Under the pieces are notes generated by a model. The model saw only the letters and a program-made list of their open reading frames with translations. It was not told the DNA's origin and ran no database searches. From Bryobacterales bacterium (GTDB lineage Bacteria; Acidobacteriota; Terriglobia; Bryobacterales; Bryobacteraceae): a stretch of DNA of 11,899 nt. The position numbers and the translations under genes were made by a program. Numbering within the stretch: the first letter of the stretch is position 1; each line of letters begins with the position of its first letter. The stretch covers positions 1 through 11,899 of the forward strand of contig PLRZ01000652.1 of assembly GCA_003164075.1 (NCBI GenBank), given 5' to 3'. Positions 1 to 6,455 of the stretch are shown here, piece after piece.

Positions 1-114
1 GTTGTCGAGCTTGTTATCGGAAAACCTGATTTTGGGGATGGGAGACGGGGCCTTTTGGGCCAGCGCCAGCCCCAATCCCATGGCGGCCAACGCAGTCGCG
101 GCGAAAAGCTTCAC
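1..114 (-). CDS. Secreted protein, N-terminal fragment (possible M16-type metallopeptidase)
   Basis: Only the first 38 codons are inside the window; the gene continues beyond base 1. The start is GTG at 114-112, chosen because a perfect AGGAGG lies 4 bases upstream on the minus strand. The peptide opens VKLFAATALAAMGLGLALAQ, a short Lys followed by an Ala/Leu/Gly-rich core, which is a signal peptide probably cleaved near the Ala-Gln at 19-20. The next stretch is Pro/Lys-rich and ends KIRFSDNKLDN. A KLDNG-type stretch is how many secreted M16 (insulinase/pitrilysin-like) peptidases begin their first domain, so M16 is a reasonable guess. The HxxEH zinc site that would prove it lies outside the window. 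The existence of the gene and its export signal are well supported; the family is weak inference. Confidence 0.6.
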   Translation of the reverse strand, partial: MKLFAATALAAMGLGLALAQKAPSPIPKIRFSDNKLDN

Positions 115-118
115 GGAA

Positions 119-124
119 CCTCCT
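119..124 (-). promoter_or_regulatory. Ribosome binding site of the left-edge secreted protein
   Basis: On the minus strand the bases read AGGAGG, a perfect Shine-Dalgarno match 4 bases before the GTG at 114-112. It decides the non-ATG start of the truncated gene. Confidence 0.7.
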
Positions 125-133
125 GACTGAATC

Positions 134-144
134 TTTTTAGCACA
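134..144 (-). promoter_or_regulatory. Candidate extended -10 promoter for the left-edge gene
   Basis: The minus strand reads TGTGCTAAAAA, that is a TGn extension followed by TAAAAA (4 of 6 to TATAAT). Transcription would start near 127, just ahead of the AGGAGG at 124-119. No good -35 hexamer is visible. The call rests on position and on the TGn motif only. Confidence 0.3.
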
Positions 145-251
145 GTTCACTTTGCGCCACCCTCGCCTTCGAGCGGCAGGGGCGGTGTGACGCATATTCG
201 TCTGGCGGCGGCACCAGCGCGGGGACACGAGTGAACGCCGCTTTTCGGGAC

Positions 252-257
252 TATACT
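252..257 (+). promoter_or_regulatory. Candidate -10 element of the DUF4287/DUF5655 gene
   Basis: TATACT matches the -10 consensus at 5 of 6 positions and lies only 10 bases before the ATG at 268. No clear -35 is found at the expected distance (229-234 reads GAGTGA). If it is used, the transcript would be leaderless or nearly so. This fits the lack of a well-spaced Shine-Dalgarno sequence; GGAAG at 261-265 is only 2 bases from the ATG. Confidence 0.3.
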
Positions 258-267
258 CTTGGAAGCG

Positions 268-888
268 ATGTCCGATCCGAAACCGCTCTACAGCGTCCAT
301 CCCGGTGTACTGATGACGCAGAAGTGGGTCTCCACCCTCAAGGATAAGACCGGGCGTTCGCTGGACGAGTGGCTGGAGGTGGTGAAGCAGTCCGGGCCGA
401 AGACCGAAAAGCAGCGGATTGAATGGCTCAAGCAGGAATTCAAGCTGGGCACCAACTCGGCCTGGTGGATCGCCGAGCGCGCTGGCGGAAAGGCCGCCGA
501 GACTGACGATCCCGAGGCCTATTTGCGCGTGGCGGAACAATATGTGGAGCAGATGTATAGCGGCCGCAAGGCTGTCTTACGGCCGCTGTATGACAAGCTG
601 CTGGCGTTAGGTCTGAGTATGGGTAAGGATGCCAAGGCATGCCCGTGCGAGACGATGGTGCCGCTCTATCGCCGGCACGTTTTCGCGCAAATCAAACCCA
701 CTACGCAGACCCGCATCGACATGGGTTTCGCCCTGGGGGCGCTGAAAGCCGAAGGGCGGCTGGTGGAAACCGGCGGGTTCGCCAGGAAGGACCGCATCAC
801 CCACCGCATTCCCGTTTCGGTGCCGACCGACATCGATAACGAAGTGAAGCGCTGGCTGAGGGTGGCCTACGAGGCGGACGCGGAGTAA
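268..888 (+). CDS. DUF4287 / DUF5655 domain protein
   Basis: A 206-residue soluble protein with no signal peptide or membrane segment. Residues about 10-80 resemble DUF4287: KTGRSLDEWLEVVKQSG, followed by a helix with RIEWLKQEF and LGTNSAWWIA, the pattern of a small helical domain. Residues about 95-200 resemble DUF5655: RPLYDKLLAL, then CETMVPLYRRHVFAQIKPTT, then TRIDMGFAL and an ITHRI near the end. Two-domain proteins of this kind are common in soil bacteria; the function is unknown. ATG at 268 was chosen over an in-frame TTG at 259, because the conserved part starts later and TTG has no ribosome binding site. The gene is divergent from the left-edge secreted protein, with about 150 bases between them. 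Family assignment is from recalled sequence patterns; no catalytic residues can be named. Confidence 0.8.
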   Translation: MSDPKPLYSVHPGVLMTQKWVSTLKDKTGRSLDEWLEVVKQSGPKTEKQRIEWLKQEFKLGTNSAWWIAERAGGKAAETDDPEAYLRVAEQYVEQMYSGRKAVLRPLYDKLLALGLSMGKDAKACPCETMVPLYRRHVFAQIKPTTQTRIDMGFALGALKAEGRLVETGGFARKDRITHRIPVSVPTDIDNEVKRWLRVAYEADAE

Positions 889-915
889 GGCGGCTTCAAG
901 GCAAAAACATTAATG

Positions 916-997
916 GCCACGGATGAACACGGATGAACACAGATAAAAGATAAGAAAGACCTTGTTTTATCCGTGTTTATCCGCGTTCATCCGTGGC
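916..997. repeat. Large imperfect inverted repeat made of 10-bp tandem units
   Basis: The left arm 916-948 and right arm 965-997 are 33 bases each and match at 30 of 33 positions when one is reverse-complemented. The loop of 16 bases is 949-964. Each arm is itself a tandem array: CACGGATGAA at 918-927, again at 928-937, then CACAGATAAA at 938-947, with the mirror units on the right. As RNA it would form a 33-position stem with two A-C mismatches and one G-U pair. It sits 27 bases after the stop of the DUF4287/DUF5655 gene and 95 bases before the GH3 start. Very similar GGATGAACACGGATGAA strings occur between genes of many unrelated soil and aquatic bacteria (my recollection, unchecked), which suggests a dispersed intergenic repeat family. 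It has no clear T-tract, so an ordinary terminator is not the obvious reading. Confidence 0.9.
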
Positions 998-1080
998 TAA
1001 ACTTGCTTTTGCCATTATCTCGGCGCTCTTGGGTGTCTGCCTGCAGAGGAGTTCCACTCGGGACCGATTTATTTACAATT

Positions 1081-1085
1081 GAGGA
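1081..1085 (+). promoter_or_regulatory. Ribosome binding site of the GH3 gene
   Basis: GAGGA lies 7 bases before ATG 1093 and fixes the start there, not at the in-frame upstream codons that run back into the inverted repeat. A TACAAT at 1074-1079 resembles a -10 box but is so close that a transcript from it would remove part of this site, so I do not call it a promoter. Confidence 0.55.
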
Positions 1086-1092
1086 CAGGAAC

Positions 1093-3318
1093 ATGCCCTC
1101 ATCACACCCCAAACTCCGGAACATCTGCCTGGCGCTCCTCGTAGCGCTGCTGGCGATTGTTTCACCGGGCCTTCGCGCGGCCACGCCGGCGGATATCGAA
1201 AAGAAGATCGACGCGTTGATTGCCAGGATGTCGCTCGAGGAAAAGCTCGGGCAAATGTCGCAGGCCAGCTTCGGCGCTTTTACCGACAAGACCAGGGAGG
1301 AGATCCGCCAGGGCCGGTGGGGCTCGCTCTACGGCGGCGGCACGCCGGCGCAAAAGGCCGAAGCGCAACGCATCGCCCTCAAGGAAAGCCGTTTGGGCAT
1401 TCCCTTGATCTTCGCCCAGGATGTGATCCACGGGCACACCACCACCTTCCCGATTCCCCTCGGGCAATCCGCCAGTTGGGACCCGGAACTGGTCCGCCAG
1501 GCGGCGCGCGTGGCGGCTCGCGAATCGGCCGCCGCGGGCATCCACTGGACGTTCTCGCCCATGATGGATATCGCTCGCGATCCCCGTTGGGGGCGCATCG
1601 CCGAGGGATTCGGCGAGGATCCGCAACTGGCGTCGCAGATGGCCGCGGCGATGGTGCGGGGCTACCAGGGCGATTCGCTGGACGCCGCGGACTCCATCGC
1701 GGCGTGCGCCAAGCACTATGTCGGCTACGGCGCCACCGAAGGGGGCCGCGACTACAACACCACGTGGATCCCCGAAAACCTGCTGCGCGACGTCTACCTG
1801 GCGCCGTTCCAGGCGGCCCGCGAGGCCGGCATCGCCACGTACATGTCGGCTTTCAACAACCTCAACGGAGTGCCCGCCAGCGCCAACCAGTTCACTCTCC
1901 GGCAAGTGCTGCGCGATGAGTGGAAGTTCGATGGATTCGTGGTCAGCGACTACACCGCGATCGCGGAGTTGATCCCCCATGGCTACGCCGCCGACGCGGC
2001 GGACGCCGCACTGAAGGGCATCCGCGGCGGAGTGGATATGGAAATGGTCAGCACCACCTATTGGGACCACGGCAAGGCGCTGGTGGCCGATAAGCAGCTC
2101 GATCCGAAACTGCTGGACGAGTCCGTGCGCGAAATCCTGCGGATCAAGTTCCGTCTGGGATTGTTCGACGCCAAAGGGCAATTCACGCCTGCTGCCGCAG
2201 CGCCGTCCAGCGCCTCCGCTCTTGAGACTGCCAGGAAACTGGCCGGCGAGAGCCTGGTGCTGCTGAAGAACCAGAACGGCGCCCTGCCGCTGGCGCAATC
2301 CATCGGCAAGGTCGCGGTCATCGGACCGCTGGCCGATAGTGCCCGCGACCAGTTGGGCACCTGGGCACTCGGCCCGGCCACCACGGTCCGCACTCCCCTG
2401 GCCGCATTGCGCGAAGCCTTGGGTGCCGAGCGCGTGGTGTATGCGCAGGGGTTGAAAAACAGTCGCGACGAGAGCCACGACGGCTTTGCCGCGGCCGTGG
2501 AAGCGGCTCGCGGGGCCGACGCCGTACTGCTATTTCTGGGAGAAGAAGCCAGCCTTTCCGGCGAGGCCTCCGCGCGTGCCTACCTCGATCTGCCAGGCGC
2601 CCAGGAGGCCCTGGTGAACGAGGTGGCGCAGGCGGGCAAGCCGTCTGTCGTGGTGGTCATGGCGGGACGGCCGCTGACTTTTCACAACGTCGCGGCGAAG
2701 GCCGGCGCGGTATTGTATGCCTGGCACCCGGGCACCATGGGCGGCCCGGCCATCGCCGACGCGATTCTGGGCAAGACGGTGCCATCCGGAAAGCTGCCGG
2801 TCACGTTCCCGCGGACCGTGGGGCAGGTGCCGATTTATTACAACCACCTGAATACCGGCCGGCCTTCCGCGGAAACCGGTCCCGAGGCCAGCAATAAGTT
2901 CACCTCGAAATATCTGGACGTGAGCTTTACGCCGGAGTATCCGTTCGGCTTCGGGCTCTCCTACACCAAATTCGAATACGGCAACCTGCACGTTTCCGCG
3001 CCCCGAATGCGCGTGGGAGGCAGCTTGACGGTTTCGGCGGAGGTGGCCAATACGGGAACCGTGGAGGCCGACGAGACAGTCCAACTGTACATTCGCCAGA
3101 TGGCCGCCAGCTTGGCGCAGCCGGTGCGCGAACTGAAGGATTTCCGCCGCGTGCATCTCAAGCCCGGAGAGAAGCAGACCGTGGAATTCACGCTGAAAAG
3201 CAGCGCTCTGGCATTTCACAAAGGAGCGCAACTGGTGACCGAGCCCGGCACGTTCCAGGTCTGGATCGCCCCGGATTCGTCCGCGGGATCGCAGGGACAG
3301 TTCGTGTTAGTGCCGTAG
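1093..3318 (+). CDS. bglX: Secreted glycoside hydrolase family 3 beta-glucosidase (BglX-like)
   Basis: This 741-residue protein is close to the ~765 of Escherichia coli BglX. It should hydrolyse terminal beta-linked glucose (or related sugars) from oligosaccharides outside the cytoplasm. Residues 1-29 are a signal peptide: basic start, hydrophobic core ICLALLVALLAIV, and likely cleavage after LRA. The (beta/alpha)8 GH3 N-domain spans about 35-350, with KHYVGYGATEGGRDYNT and GFVVSDYTAI; Asp286 in VVSD is the expected nucleophile. The alpha/beta C-domain spans about 385-600 (SLVLLKNQNGALPL; GEEASLSGEAS, in which Glu491 is the likely acid/base). A fibronectin-III-like end follows at about 655-735 (ADETVQLYIRQ; LKPGEKQTVEF). 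All expected parts are present. Substrate cannot be narrowed further: beta-xylosidase or mixed specificity is possible, and no polysaccharide-utilisation partner is adjacent. The following genes are on the opposite strand, so it appears monocistronic. Confidence 0.93.
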   Translation: MPSSHPKLRNICLALLVALLAIVSPGLRAATPADIEKKIDALIARMSLEEKLGQMSQASFGAFTDKTREEIRQGRWGSLYGGGTPAQKAEAQRIALKESRLGIPLIFAQDVIHGHTTTFPIPLGQSASWDPELVRQAARVAARESAAAGIHWTFSPMMDIARDPRWGRIAEGFGEDPQLASQMAAAMVRGYQGDSLDAADSIAACAKHYVGYGATEGGRDYNTTWIPENLLRDVYLAPFQAAREAGIATYMSAFNNLNGVPASANQFTLRQVLRDEWKFDGFVVSDYTAIAELIPHGYAADAADAALKGIRGGVDMEMVSTTYWDHGKALVADKQLDPKLLDESVREILRIKFRLGLFDAKGQFTPAAAAPSSASALETARKLAGESLVLLKNQNGALPLAQSIGKVAVIGPLADSARDQLGTWALGPATTVRTPLAALREALGAERVVYAQGLKNSRDESHDGFAAAVEAARGADAVLLFLGEEASLSGEASARAYLDLPGAQEALVNEVAQAGKPSVVVVMAGRPLTFHNVAAKAGAVLYAWHPGTMGGPAIADAILGKTVPSGKLPVTFPRTVGQVPIYYNHLNTGRPSAETGPEASNKFTSKYLDVSFTPEYPFGFGLSYTKFEYGNLHVSAPRMRVGGSLTVSAEVANTGTVEADETVQLYIRQMAASLAQPVRELKDFRRVHLKPGEKQTVEFTLKSSALAFHKGAQLVTEPGTFQVWIAPDSSAGSQGQFVLVP

Positions 3319-3360
3319 CGGGGCCAAGTGGGGCTGAAGCGGGTGCCGCGCAAACACAGG

Positions 3361-3371
3361 CTGTTTTGGGC
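3361..3371 (+). repeat. Left copy of 11-bp direct repeat flanking the defence-like block
   Basis: CTGTTTTGGGC occurs here, 43 bases after the GH3 stop, and again at 6861-6871 in the same orientation. The two copies bracket the methyltransferase, HEPN and DUF262 genes and the transposase remnant. The identity does not extend beyond 11 bases on either side. It may be a target duplication or attachment remnant, or chance. Confidence 0.35.
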
Positions 3372-3580
3372 AAGAAATTGCTTGTCTAACTCCAACGCTA
3401 ACCGAACCACATCCGGGAATCTGAGATCAGCGGGACAGGCCGGAGCAGTCAGGCAGGCTTCTACGCGACCCGGTTCTTTTCACGCCGTCTCTTCGGTTTC
3501 CGTTCCTACTTTACGAATGCCTGTTTCGGGGCGATCGGGAGAATCCCAACGTCTCTACGGCGCTGGCGAACGGTTCCCCG

Positions 3581-3604
3581 CCCGGCGTTGCCGGGCACGC
3601 CGGG
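3581..3604. terminator. GC-rich hairpin between convergent genes (weak terminator candidate)
   Basis: CCCGGC at 3581-3586 can pair with GCCGGG at 3590-3595 (3-base loop). Alternatively CCCGGCG at 3581-3587 can pair with CGCCGGG at 3598-3604. It lies 18 bases downstream of the methyltransferase stop, at the convergence point with the GH3 gene, a natural place for a terminator. No T-tract follows on either strand, so a classical intrinsic terminator is not supported. Confidence 0.25.
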
Positions 3605-3621
3605 AGGTGGCAGCGGTGGTT

Positions 3622-4686
3622 TCACGGGACGATCTTGTTTCGGTCTCTTCGGTTCGACAGGTGCTCGCATAGGCTATTGGCGACGGTCTCTCCGATCTGT
3701 ACGGGAACAGCATTGCCGATCAATCTTCCGAGCACGCTAAATCGCACTTTCTCCCCATCTCGAAGGAAGCGGTAAGAACCGGGGAATGTCTGAAGTATGG
3801 CGGCCTCCCTCAAGGTTATGGCGCGGTCCTGTTCGGGATGACCGAAACGCCCATTACCGTAACCGAAGCACTGGGTCGTGATCGTTGGCGCGGGGGCATC
3901 CCACTCCATCCGCCCGTACACGCCGGGGTAGGTTTCGCCGGAGTTCTTTCTGTGGCATTTGGCTACAAGAGCCAAATGCCAATCACGCCAAGTTCCGCCA
4001 GGTCTTGAAGCTCTAATGCGCTTCAAGTTCAACGTGCTCAGCCGGCACGCTGAATGGAGCGAATCAGTGGGGTCGGATTCTCCGGCCTGAAGTGGCTTCA
4101 AACGAGAAATCGCCTTACGGACCGTCAACTCGTGTGCCTGCTCGTCAATAGGCGCGATTGGCGGGGTCAGTTGGATAGGACCCAATCGGGAAGCCAGGAG
4201 AACCAAACGTTTTCTAGTCTGTGGCACGTTGTACCTAATGCAATCGATAACGTCCCACCACACCTCATACTCGCTCAGAGACGAAATAAAGTCGGCAAAA
4301 ACCTCATGATCGACTAGTTGCGGAACATTCTCCATGGTAACGAAATCAGGGCGAGACTCCTTAACCAAGCGCCCGAAATCCGCAACAAGGCCCCACTTTT
4401 TCTTGCTGTTGGGTTGCCTCCCCTTCCGTCGTCCGTAAGTTGAAAACGGTTGGCAAGGCGCGCAGCCCGCCAAAAGGCTATGTGGCTCGCTCGCCCAAAG
4501 AGAACGCAGTTGGTCGCCGGAAACCTTCCGAACGTCCAATTCAAGAAAGTGCGATTCGTTGTTCGCCTCATACGGGAAACGGCATTCAGGGTCGACGTCA
4601 ATCCCGGCAACGACCCGAACTCCTCCCCTGGCAAGCCCGTGAGTTAGCCCTCCGGCGCCACAAAAGATGTCCACGCAGCCGATCAT
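3622..4686 (-). CDS. DNA (cytosine-5-)-methyltransferase
   Basis: A 354-residue protein with the ordered motifs of m5C methyltransferases: motif I DIFCGAGGLTHGL (residues 6-18, SAM binding); motif IV APCQPFS with catalytic Cys78; motif VI ENV (119-121); motif VIII QTRKR (156-160); motif IX region LREAAILQTFP (292-302); motif X GNAVP (324-328). It transfers a methyl group from S-adenosylmethionine to C5 of cytosine in a specific DNA site. The target-recognition region lies between motifs VIII and IX (about 165-285); the site cannot be predicted from it. The length is normal and no motif is damaged, so it should be active. Its ATG overlaps the TGA of the HEPN gene by 4 bases (ATGA, 4683-4686), which implies translational coupling as the last gene of a three-gene operon. 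In that setting it probably marks self DNA. No conventional restriction endonuclease is next to it. Confidence 0.93.
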   Translation of the reverse strand: MIGCVDIFCGAGGLTHGLARGGVRVVAGIDVDPECRFPYEANNESHFLELDVRKVSGDQLRSLWASEPHSLLAGCAPCQPFSTYGRRKGRQPNSKKKWGLVADFGRLVKESRPDFVTMENVPQLVDHEVFADFISSLSEYEVWWDVIDCIRYNVPQTRKRLVLLASRLGPIQLTPPIAPIDEQAHELTVRKAISRLKPLQAGESDPTDSLHSACRLSTLNLKRIRASRPGGTWRDWHLALVAKCHRKNSGETYPGVYGRMEWDAPAPTITTQCFGYGNGRFGHPEQDRAITLREAAILQTFPGSYRFLRDGEKVRFSVLGRLIGNAVPVQIGETVANSLCEHLSNRRDRNKIVP

Positions 4687-5405
4687 GGGCGCCGCCCAGG
4701 GATCAGAAACTCATAGCTGTCGATATATGCTCGAAATCCGGCAACAACCTCCCTGAGGTATAGCGCCGTTCGTTGTTTAAGGTCTCTGAGATCGGGAACC
4801 GTCATGCCGTCCCCGCATTCGGAGAACGACAGGCTGCCGTGGCCCAGCCTATTTCTTAGATCGCGGATCAGCGCAAGCGCCCCCTTGTCATCGCGTATAT
4901 GTCTTTTGATTCCCTTTAGAGCATCCGCACTGATCTGCAATTCGCAGCCTAACCGTGTAGTGATCGACTGAATCTCCTGATCGTCCCAATTTCCCCTTCT
5001 TGCTACCGTGAAATTAAGGATCGGAGTAGACTGAATCAGGAGTTCACACAGTTCGACGGCACAATCCAGACGATTCTCTTCGGTTAGTTCAATGTGGGTA
5101 TGGGCAGTAGCCCGCACCCACTCGCGGCGAAGCTTCGATGTCAGATCACTGGGCTTCCAGCGACCCTGCTCGCTAGCGGCTTCGCACACCGCGTTCACAC
5201 ACCAGGTAACCGTAGCTTCGACGAGATTGTATAGTTGCAGAAAGACGCAGGAGTAAAGGATTTTCTGCTGTTGCGCGGTTATGGTCGCGCCACCGATAGT
5301 AGGCGGCCCCGTCTGCACCTGTCGCTCGAGTGCTTCTAGCAGATCCAGGTATGCCTCTATTTCCTGTAGGCGCTCTTCAAACGTCTGGCTTAGCTTGTCT
5401 CCCAT
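4683..5405 (-). CDS. HEPN-domain protein of the MAE_28990/MAE_18760 type, predicted RNase
   Basis: A 240-residue, largely helical protein. The N-terminus has an acidic amphipathic helix (FEERLQEIEAYLDLLEALE, 9-27), then KILYSCVFLQLYNLVEATVT (48-67). Near the C-terminus is RNRLGH (Arg184 to His189), the R-N-x3-H catalytic motif of HEPN ribonucleases. This layout recalls the MAE_28990/MAE_18760-like HEPN family, which I remember being described beside DUF262 genes; that is recollection, not a search. HEPN proteins with this motif usually cut RNA as dimers and serve as toxins or defence effectors. ATG at 5405-5403 directly follows the TAA of the DUF262 gene, and its own stop overlaps the methyltransferase start by 4 bases, so expression is coupled on both sides. 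It is the only gene of the operon with a visible catalytic nuclease motif. Whether it acts on RNA, and what activates it, is inference. Confidence 0.8.
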   Translation of the reverse strand: MGDKLSQTFEERLQEIEAYLDLLEALERQVQTGPPTIGGATITAQQQKILYSCVFLQLYNLVEATVTWCVNAVCEAASEQGRWKPSDLTSKLRREWVRATAHTHIELTEENRLDCAVELCELLIQSTPILNFTVARRGNWDDQEIQSITTRLGCELQISADALKGIKRHIRDDKGALALIRDLRNRLGHGSLSFSECGDGMTVPDLRDLKQRTALYLREVVAGFRAYIDSYEFLIPGRRP

Positions 5406-6455
5406 TTAATCTCCAAGCAGCCGGTCACGGACAAAATTAATTCTGCCCCTGAGTCGGGCAATAGCGTTGGCACCGTCCGAGCCTGTTACTCCTCTGAATT
5501 CTTCTTCGTTCAGCCATGGCGAGACATCAACCGGAGCGCCCGCTAGATCTGGTCGTGCTTTGATCGCCAGAAAGCTGCCTATCGCGATTGCCTCGAATCT
5601 GGCTCTGGGGGTCACTTTACCATTCTCGGTCCTGCGGAAGCCTAATGGGAAAACGCGGTGAACAAACGTCATTGTGTCCATGAACCGTTTCCGGTATTCT
5701 TCGACCTGCTCCGGGTGTCCGGATAGGGACTCGTTCATCTTGCGGGCATAAGAAAAGAGGAACTGCGATACACGATCATGATAGCCATCCAAGCCATCGC
5801 CGTAAGCGAAGAATCTTGTAACCAGTTCCTCCCCCTCCCGAAGCTTGTTTTGCGTTTCGGATACTGGAGCAAGCGCAACGAAGGTTGGCTCTCGTGACAG
5901 ATCGATCACCATATCAAGGAATGGACCGATAAGCGCACCGCGACGAACCTCTGCCTTATTCGCCACCTTGCTGCCTGTGTTGATACGGTCAAAGAGATCG
6001 AACCTAGCCTCATCGTCGGCGTGCTCATTGAGCACGATGCCCCTTATGGATCGGTTCTTGATCTTGCGTTGTCTCGATTCTGGAAGGTCGCTGAACCTTA
6101 ATCCCTCAAGTTCAGTGAGTTCTTCCAGTTCTCCCAGTACCAGCTCGCCAAGGACGAACTGATTGATCGTACGCAGGCGCTGCGATCCGTCTACAATCTC
6201 AAGCTTTCCTGTTGCGGGACTCTCCCAAAAGAACAGAAAGGGTATAGGCAGTCCCATCAGCAGAGATTCAACAAAACGAGACTTGCGTTGCGGTTCCCAG
6301 GTATCTTCCCGCTGATAGGCGGGGATCTCAAAATCGCCGTTCTGCATCTTGTTTGCGAGCAACTCAACGGAATATTCCGTCAGATAGAATTCAATACGTT
6401 TCGATTGTTCGACGATCTGCGCTTCAGCAGCGGCGATTTTTTCCGGTGTGATCAT
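5406..6455 (-). CDS. DUF262 / GmrSD N-terminal (ParB-like) domain protein
   Basis: A 349-residue protein from ATG 6455; GTG at 6458 immediately before it is equally possible. A much longer reading from TTG 6572 would run through transposase debris and is disfavoured. Residues about 25-180 carry the DUF262 pattern: IPAYQR (44-49) with Trp53, the DGSQR box (89-93), and FDRINTGS (155-162). In this fold the IPxYQRxxxW and DGxQR boxes are thought to bind and hydrolyse a nucleotide, as in the N-terminal half of the type IV restriction enzyme GmrSD. The remaining half is helical, without recognisable motifs; I see no DUF1524 HNH nuclease (the GmrD part). It is first in the operon and its TAA abuts the HEPN ATG. 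Likely roles are sensor, NTPase or regulator of the HEPN partner (inference). Base composition is lower in G+C than the flanking genes, consistent with transfer. Confidence 0.85.
   Translation of the reverse strand: MITPEKIAAAEAQIVEQSKRIEFYLTEYSVELLANKMQNGDFEIPAYQREDTWEPQRKSRFVESLLMGLPIPFLFFWESPATGKLEIVDGSQRLRTINQFVLGELVLGELEELTELEGLRFSDLPESRQRKIKNRSIRGIVLNEHADDEARFDLFDRINTGSKVANKAEVRRGALIGPFLDMVIDLSREPTFVALAPVSETQNKLREGEELVTRFFAYGDGLDGYHDRVSQFLFSYARKMNESLSGHPEQVEEYRKRFMDTMTFVHRVFPLGFRRTENGKVTPRARFEAIAIGSFLAIKARPDLAGAPVDVSPWLNEEEFRGVTGSDGANAIARLRGRINFVRDRLLGD

Larger units (their letters stand above)
3319..3621. other. Intergenic gap between convergent GH3 and methyltransferase genes
   Basis: No convincing gene is present in these 303 bases. 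A plus-strand open frame from 3328 has a low-complexity Arg/Ser/Ala translation with no recognisable pattern. The gap contains the left copy of an 11-bp repeat (3361-3371), a GC-rich hairpin (3581-3604) and one copy of a 12-bp string, GTCTCTTCGGTT (3487-3498). That string recurs at 3643-3654 in the last codons of the methyltransferase gene. It is probably the left edge of an inserted segment, since the A+T-richer block begins to its right. Confidence 0.5.

Noticed and set aside
973..1092. In-frame extension of the GH3 gene upstream of ATG 1093
   Set aside because: The extra 40 codons run through the right arm of the inverted repeat and would bury the signal peptide; ATG 1093 has GAGGA at good spacing.
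1162..2478. Long minus-strand open frame (438 codons) opposite the GH3 gene
   Set aside because: It lies wholly within the well-supported GH3 coding region; its His/Arg/Gly-rich translation has no recognisable domain. It is a high-GC antisense shadow.
3328..3672. Plus-strand open frame after the GH3 gene
   Set aside because: The translation is Arg/Ser/Ala-rich without domain pattern, has no ribosome binding site, and overlaps the methyltransferase 3' end.
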